A DNA stretch of 64,000 bases. It comes from Cercis canadensis. Taxonomy: Eukaryota > Streptophyta > Magnoliopsida > Fabales > Fabaceae. Positions 58,964 through 64,000 of this stretch are shown piece by piece (within the stretch, counting starts at the first letter, position 1; each line of letters opens with the position of its first letter). The stretch is taken from the NCBI GenBank assembly GCA_003255065.1, contig QAOA01002050.1:62001-126000 (forward strand), in the 5' to 3' direction. The notes under the pieces were generated by a model. That model saw only the letters and a program-made list of their open reading frames with translations. It searched no databases and was not told where the DNA came from. Both the position numbers and the translations under genes were made by a program.

Positions 58964-59045
58964 CTTAGTTGATTGAATGGATTAATGGAGAAGAAGCCTC
59001 ACTTCACTTTTTCATGATAACAAGTGGAGAGAGTACATGTAAAGA

Positions 59046-59068
59046 GTTTATAAGTATAAATATCTAAG
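59046..59068 (-). promoter_or_regulatory. Candidate TATA box of the receptor-kinase fragment
   Basis: The minus strand reads ATATTTATACTTATAAAC about 90-100 bp upstream of the ATG at 58963, a normal place for a plant TATA box. No other element is asserted. Confidence 0.4.
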
Positions 59069-59242
59069 AGGCTGTTGAGGGGAAAATAAAAGGAAGGACG
59101 TGGCACATTGCAGCGCAAGATTTTCCCATGCTAAGTCTAATGTTGAGACTATTCAAGCAATGATTTTCCAAGAGCAATACATTTTGTCAATATTGAGGGC
59201 TGAGTCAATCAATGCACGTAACTGGTAGCAAAATTAGAAAAA

Positions 59243-59500
59243 GAGTTAAATACTTTTTTTCTTCGTTCAATTATTTTTTAAATATTATTTTAGTCTTTAA
59301 TTTATTTTTTGTGTTATTTTAATCCTTAAATAATTATTATATCCGCTAAATCAATCTTTTAAATGATCATTTTTAATATTACGGATAATTGATTTGGCTG
59401 AAAATATAATTATTCAAAGATTAAAGTGACACAAAAAATAAATTAAGAACTAAAATAACATTTAAAAAATAATTTAAAGACAAAAAATATATTTTATTCA
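59243..59500. mobile_element. AT-rich MITE (about 258 bp)
   Basis: Two arms of about 100 bp are inverted copies: left TATTATTTTAGTCTTTAATT matches the reverse complement of AATTAAGAACTAAAATAACA at right, and TTATTTTTTGTGTTA pairs with TGACACAAAAAATAA. The middle of about 60 bp is unrelated. Non-coding; the target duplication is not clear because both flanks are AT-rich. Lies in the putative promoter region of the receptor-kinase fragment. Confidence 0.7.
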
Positions 59501-60229
59501 TTAAAAAAAGTCATTATAGTTCGGGATTTAAATAATTTATGAAAGGTCATAAATTTAAACTTTTGTATGGTCATGTTAAAACAAATAAAAATAACTACTA
59601 GAAATAAAAAGAGCTAAAAAGATTAAGAAATTTAAAAAGGTTACGTTCTATTTTTATTTTATTTTTTTGGTGCTGCGTCCAGTCACAACTAGGAATATGT
59701 TTTCAATTCTAGAACTAGGTTATGTAATATTTGTGTGTGTCAGCAAACAAGAAAGAGGTCTTTGGAATTTACTTGGAAATTCTTATCCAAAGCCGTTGCA
59801 TAACAGCCTTAGACTAGAAAATGATTCCCTTGCACCAACTCAATCAATCGTTATCATTCATTCAAATATCTTTCCAGATGTTAATAAAAGCCATTGGTCC
59901 ATTCTTTTCTTACGCAAAATTAATGCAAGCAATCAAGTCTTTGTTATTATATTTGAAGCTGGTTAAAAGCAATATTTATAAATATAATAATCATATAGTG
60001 CGACAAATATTTTAGACACAACCTTAAAAAATATTTGCCTATAAAATTTGTATTAAAACTTGAGAATAATTATTAGCAATAATAGTACTAAGTTTATATA
60101 AGGTCAATTAGCCTTTAGATTCTTTATTTTTTTTTTCTCTGCAGAATTTAGTTTGACATATATAACTTCAAACTTATACGAGATTTCATATCTTTCAGGC
60201 ATTTTCTTTAGTGTTGGCAAAGCTGATCT
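59501..60229. other. Intergenic, nothing recognised
   Basis: AT-rich sequence in the receptor-kinase cluster without motifs I can name. Short open frames here have no family signature. Confidence 0.45.
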
Positions 60230-60520
60230 GGTGTTTTTGTCATCCGCATTTTCTACTCAATGATGAATCCTCAAGAGTGTAATAAATCTCAAAAATATTA
60301 ATTAAAGGGGAAAAACAAACATGGCAAATGAAGCACCATGACCATGCAAGAAGGCCAGAACACACTGCTGATTCTATAGTATCCTCAAATTTGCACATGT
60401 ACTGTACGAGTAATGTTCTCGTCCTTTCTAATAGTACAAAAACACCATTATACAGGTAGTATCAGAGACTTATATTTCATGTTTTCCAGTATTTCCACCT
60501 CTCCTATCACAATATGACAA
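60230..60520. repeat. Copy of receptor-kinase 3' flank (relic of tandem duplication)
   Basis: Shares ordered words with 61725-62030, the DNA just beyond the stop of the receptor-kinase gene at 62104: GTTGGCAAAGC, GCACCATGANCATGC, AACACANTGCT, ATCCTCA, TTTCCACCT. This suggests a third gene copy once ended here. No kinase exon remains to the right of it. Confidence 0.55.
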
Positions 60521-61724
60521 AAAAAAGAAGCGGCATCACAAAATTCAAAAGGAAAACTAAAAGTATGATACATTTACTCCGCATTAGTAATTTTTCTTTT
60601 AGTGACTGTAACTGAAAAGTCAACACATGGTGATGATTATGAAATCTAAGCCATACAAAGGAGTGTCCTTTTTCCCAAAAGCATAAATCAAAACCTTTCA
60701 TGAATCCATGTTTAAGCAAAATTAGAAAAAAAGAAAAAAAAAAACAAAACAAAACAAAAGGAAAGAAAAAAAACGAGGGAGAAAAGGCAAAGGTGTATTC
60801 AGTTTTGGTGTGCCACTATACAACTAACAATCTGGTCTCCATTTTAAGGGGTGTCCATATGATATGCGGACAACTAGGATATTTGTTTCATTTCTTCGGA
60901 AAATCTTACTCAAGGTTGTTATTTCCACTCACATTCTATGAGCCAAAGCGCCAACCAGAAGAAATTACTGTTTTCATGGAAAGGGAAGAAAAAAGTAAAG
61001 TACGTTTAAATATTATCACATATGGAGATGTAAAGTAAACAAGTACGTGAGCAAAACTAAAAAAAATATATAATCTTTATTTTTGATTGGATGCCAAGTT
61101 ACTCATTTATGTATGTATGAATGTGTCATGTCCTTTCAATCTAATGTCAATGATAGATTGCTTTCCACTCTCCATAAAATCTTTTGAAGTTATAAGAAAA
61201 GTCATTATTCATTATGGTTCATTAAAGGACTCAAATAGAATCTTGAAATTTAAAACATGTGGGGCTTACTAAATTTCCAATGATTAGGTTTACATTCTCC
61301 TTTTTTATGCTTCTTATTCATATTTTTCTTCTTTTCACACCTAAATGCAACACAACTAATCAAGGCAGTGCGTCGAAGTTTCTGATTATGGCTTAAAGAT
61401 AGTCAAAAATCATGTTTATGAAAAGTATTATTCTTATAAACACGGTAAGACTTACGTATAGAAATGTGGAACCCATGAGTTTCATATCTTTTTTTTGGTG
61501 TTTACAAGAATATTATTTTTAAAGTACACAAGCATTTTTTGAAGTTTAGGGGAAGAAATTAACTAAATGAAAATCTTCATTCACTCTGTTTTCCCTCCAA
61601 CAAATCCTGCTCCCACTCTGTTATGCCTTTCAGGATGGCTCTGTCTCAAAACCAGAGAAGTAGTTTGTAACAGAGGAAAATGGGTTTCCTGAATTCATCT
61701 GGGTACCATTTTTCGCTATTGTTG
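60521..61724. other. Intergenic, nothing recognised
   Basis: AT-rich. Where a receptor-kinase copy would be expected from the duplicated flanks, no coding trace was found by eye on either strand. Confidence 0.45.
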
Positions 61725-62103
61725 GCAAAGCCAAATTTTATGTTTTTCATTCTTTATGCATTATCCATTAAGTAATCATTCTTCCTTCTTATTATTATTT
61801 TGAGATGCCTTGTGTAATCATTCTTAAAGATGCTAATCACATAGAAAAACGACATCAAGTGATGCACCATGATCATGCCAAAACACATTGCTCATGTACT
61901 ATCCTCAGGTTTCAACACATTCTGCAAAATAATGTTATCATCTTCTTTGGTTGTGGTAAAAACCATTACACATTTGCAATAAAATAAAATTGACTTGCCA
62001 CTGAACTATTTCCACCTATTCTTGCACCGGAGAAAACATACTTCATGCTGGAATTCCAGAAGGATTTTGGAAAAAAAAAATGATGCAGTTTATACAGATT
62101 CTC

Positions 62104-64000
62104 TTAATTTCTTTTATCCCAATAAGAAGAATCAAGGTGGACAGGATAGAGATCTGCAGCTGATGAAGATGAAGCAGTCCATGGTCCCTCCATTGCTGCA
62201 CTCTGAGTACTGGTCTCAATTATCTTGTTTTCTTCTATATTTCGATAGTACTGTCGCATTTCCTCCAACTTCATCTCATCAAATGCCTCACTAGAGTCTG
62301 AAACTAACTCGGGAACAACAGTTCTGCCTTCAAGCATGCTTACCACCGAAGACATGATGGGTCTACGCGCCGCGGTGACATTGGTGCATAGGAGACCCAC
62401 TTTGATCATCACCTGTTGGAAAATGAAGAATGTGGGAGCAAGTCCCACATTGATTACAAAAGAGAAAAACAAAGAGTATATAAAGTAGAGTGACATAAAG
62501 TCCAAATGCCTTAGTCATTTTGGACAAGTGGCACACATAAAGACCACACTCCCACAATATAAAGGCTTGGATGGGACCCACATTCTCAAATTCTAACATC
62601 ACCATGGCCTCCTCTTTGTTGAAATCTGAACCCAGCCTTGGATCAACTAGCTCCATCAAATTACCTTTCTCTTTCAATAGATGTGCCTGGTAAGAGAAAA
62701 ATACAGAAAACAAGTTTCATACTTCGATTCAAAAGTCTTTCTGCAAATGAAACAAACAACCAATTGAATCTAAGATGTAGATATTTCAATAAGTACATAG
62801 GGAACAAAAACATGAAAGCACATTTTTCTGGTATAGTTGGGCAGGAAGCATTTAAAACTGTAGATTCTTAGTCTGAAGACTGTGCATGATAAAGAAATTG
62901 GTCATATTTGCACAGACAGAAACTTCGCATTTTGAAAAGTAACAAGAATATGAAGTCACTTAGGTTCATTCATGCTGGGATTACAGAAATTTTCAGAAAA
63001 TCATTGTAAGTGTAAAACGTAATGCTCTTCAAGGGTGGCACTAGAAGAGAAATAAAAGATATTATTTGAAATTTAGTTTTAACACAATACACAGCCCTGG
63101 GAAAACTGTCAAAGGATGATAAGATTCACAGGAATGCGTGTGAGGATGAGAATAAAAGTTACCCATTCAAGAAGGCAGCTTTCTTCCTTTGGCCGGTGAA
63201 CAGTGTTGTTCTTGCCATTAAAATTTTCAAGGCAACAACTCTAAAACTATAGACATCTGCTTTGTCAGTCAAATAGCCGTGCATTGCATATTTTGGAGTC
63301 ATATAGCCACTACATAATTAAAAATACATACATTACAATAATTATAGAAATGACATAATGCTCAGATAATTTTGTTCCATAATAAGTTGGCGATATTGAA
63401 TTTTTATAGGGTATTTCATTGTATGTCACCTTTTCTTTTATTTACTCACAGTTCTATCACGCTTCCCTATAAGTTTAAATTACAAAGCTAAATGGTTCAT
63501 GATGGCTGCAAGTTTTAAATATGTAGCCTGGTAATTTCATGGGAAATATTGTAGCACTTAATTCTATACTTGAAGTCAAACACGGGCTTCACAAGTTTAG
63601 AAAATTGATAGAACCATGTACCTGAATGTAGACATTAAATACACGCCTTCCTAGGCTACTAAATGTTTTATCATCGGTGAACATTATCTCCGCAAAATGG
63701 AGACTCACTGTGTAGTTTCCATCATGCAGGCAAAATCCATAATAAGTCAAAGAAATGGCAGAAACACGTGCAGTCATGTAGAGTTGAGCATCAGTGATAG
63801 AGAGTGTTGTATTATTTGATCAGGTATAAATGCTTGGGCCATCATTATCCAAGAAGTGACCAGTGTTGCTAAGTGCCCAGTTTGTTTCACTCCGCTGGCG
63901 GAAAGTTGCTGGTCCACCGGCATCTGAATCATCATCATATGTTGTATGTCCATTAGTTACCTTGTTTCCACCACAATTTATATGGAGAGAGTAGCGCGGG
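62104..64000 (-). pseudogene. LRR VIII-2 receptor-like kinase, malectin and kinase C-lobe remnants
   Basis: Runs off the right edge. Malectin exon (63622 to 64000+): INCGGNKVTNGHTTYDDD, FRQRSETNWALSNTGHF, LSITDAQLYMTARVSAISLT, YYGFCLHDGNYTVSLHFAEI, FSSLGRRVFNVYIQ; a TGA at 63820-63822 replaces a conserved Trp. Only 312 bp further, exon 63163-63309 is already kinase subdomain VIII-IX (GYMTPKYAMHGYLTDKADVY), so the membrane helix and the ATP-binding and catalytic-loop exons are missing. This exon has APE changed to TPK and one extra base near 63220 that shifts frame before VHRPKEESCLLEW. The last exon (62104-62686: LLKEKGNLMELVDPRLGSDF ... PVHLDSSYWDKRN) is split by a 185-bp solo LTR. No kinase activity is possible. 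Confidence 0.9.
62414..62598 (+). mobile_element. 185-bp solo LTR (TRIM-like) with TSD TCACC
   Basis: Starts TGTTGGAAAATGAAG, ends AATTCTAACA, flanked by TCACC at 62409-62413 and 62599-62603. It contains AATGTGGGAGCAAGTCCCAC and TATATAAAG. Its size fits the short LTRs of TRIM-type elements; no internal region or second LTR is present. Inserted in the last exon of the receptor-kinase copy, antisense to the gene. In gene orientation its end reads TTCTTCATTTTCCAACA followed by G of the target, a good 3' splice site. Confidence 0.85.

Noticed and set aside
60507-61038. Short open frames in the receptor-kinase intergenic region
   Set aside because: Low-complexity or unsupported; they show no kinase, LRR or malectin motif.
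62414-62598. Cassandra TRIM identity for the 185-bp LTR
   Set aside because: A GGATGGG word resembles the 5S box C, but the remaining 5S-like promoter parts are not visible, so only TRIM-like is claimed.

Overview
The window is nuclear DNA of a flowering plant, almost certainly a eudicot. The recognisable host genes are plant families: chloroplast-type beta-amylase, ALA-interacting subunit (ALIS/CDC50), rhamnose synthase (RHM), and LRR-malectin receptor kinases of the LRR VIII-2 type. Plant splice signals are visible, the base composition is AT-rich, and the mobile elements are the usual plant lineages (SIRE/Maximus and RE1-like Copia, Athila/Tat and Reina-like chromovirus Gypsy, MITEs). I cannot name the species. 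No intact, clearly functional host gene lies wholly inside the window; it is a gene-poor transposon graveyard with host-gene fragments.

Layout. 1-1.34 kb: minus-strand Athila-type Gypsy pol fragment. 1.34-8.37 kb: plus-strand SIRE-type Copia element E, 5' truncated, with the lineage's extra ORF and a 3' LTR. 8.37-11.85 kb: minus-strand Copia element F, joined to E inside its integrase and split by a 717-bp palindromic insert (9443-10159) with a 5-bp target duplication. 11.85-15.98 kb: no genes; a 44-bp minisatellite, T-rich and purine-rich low-complexity DNA. 15.98-18.5 kb: adjacent fragments of a beta-amylase gene and an ALIS gene, introns kept, between two AACCGA-rich segments. 18.55-34.46 kb: minus-strand RE1-like Copia element B, into which have gone Copia element A (18827-26746, TSD TGTTG), a solo LTR (26877-28129, TSD GTTAGG) and another LTR-like insert (about 30786-32400). 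34.47-39.72 kb: a full-length chromovirus C (TSD TACAG) sitting on B's outer LTR edge. LTR divergence agrees with the nesting: B is older (about 6%) than A and C (about 3-4%).

39.73-43.42 kb: low-repeat DNA with two unrecognised exon-like pieces and a truncated RHM copy. 43.53-55.67 kb: minus-strand SIRE-type element D with both LTRs, hit by a MITE (44681-45039) and a solo LTR (51756-53190, TSD CATAG). 55.9-58.43 kb: more LTR-derived debris, an AT microsatellite and a 38-bp minisatellite. 58.47-64.0 kb: remains of a minus-strand tandem array of LRR VIII-2 receptor kinases: the first two exons of one gene, then the 3' part of a second, decayed copy running off the right edge.

Points most worth a second look: a 185-bp solo LTR in the receptor-kinase last exon whose target duplication and LTR end form a potential new intron that would restore the exon exactly; the 717-bp palindrome whose two ends are the same LTR end; the beta-amylase/ALIS juxtaposition; GC-rich palindromic cassettes with a different core in several retroelements; and nine single-N junctions, seven of which carry the same bases on both sides (unmerged contig overlaps, probably two haplotypes), which create false tandem repeats and false gene breaks.
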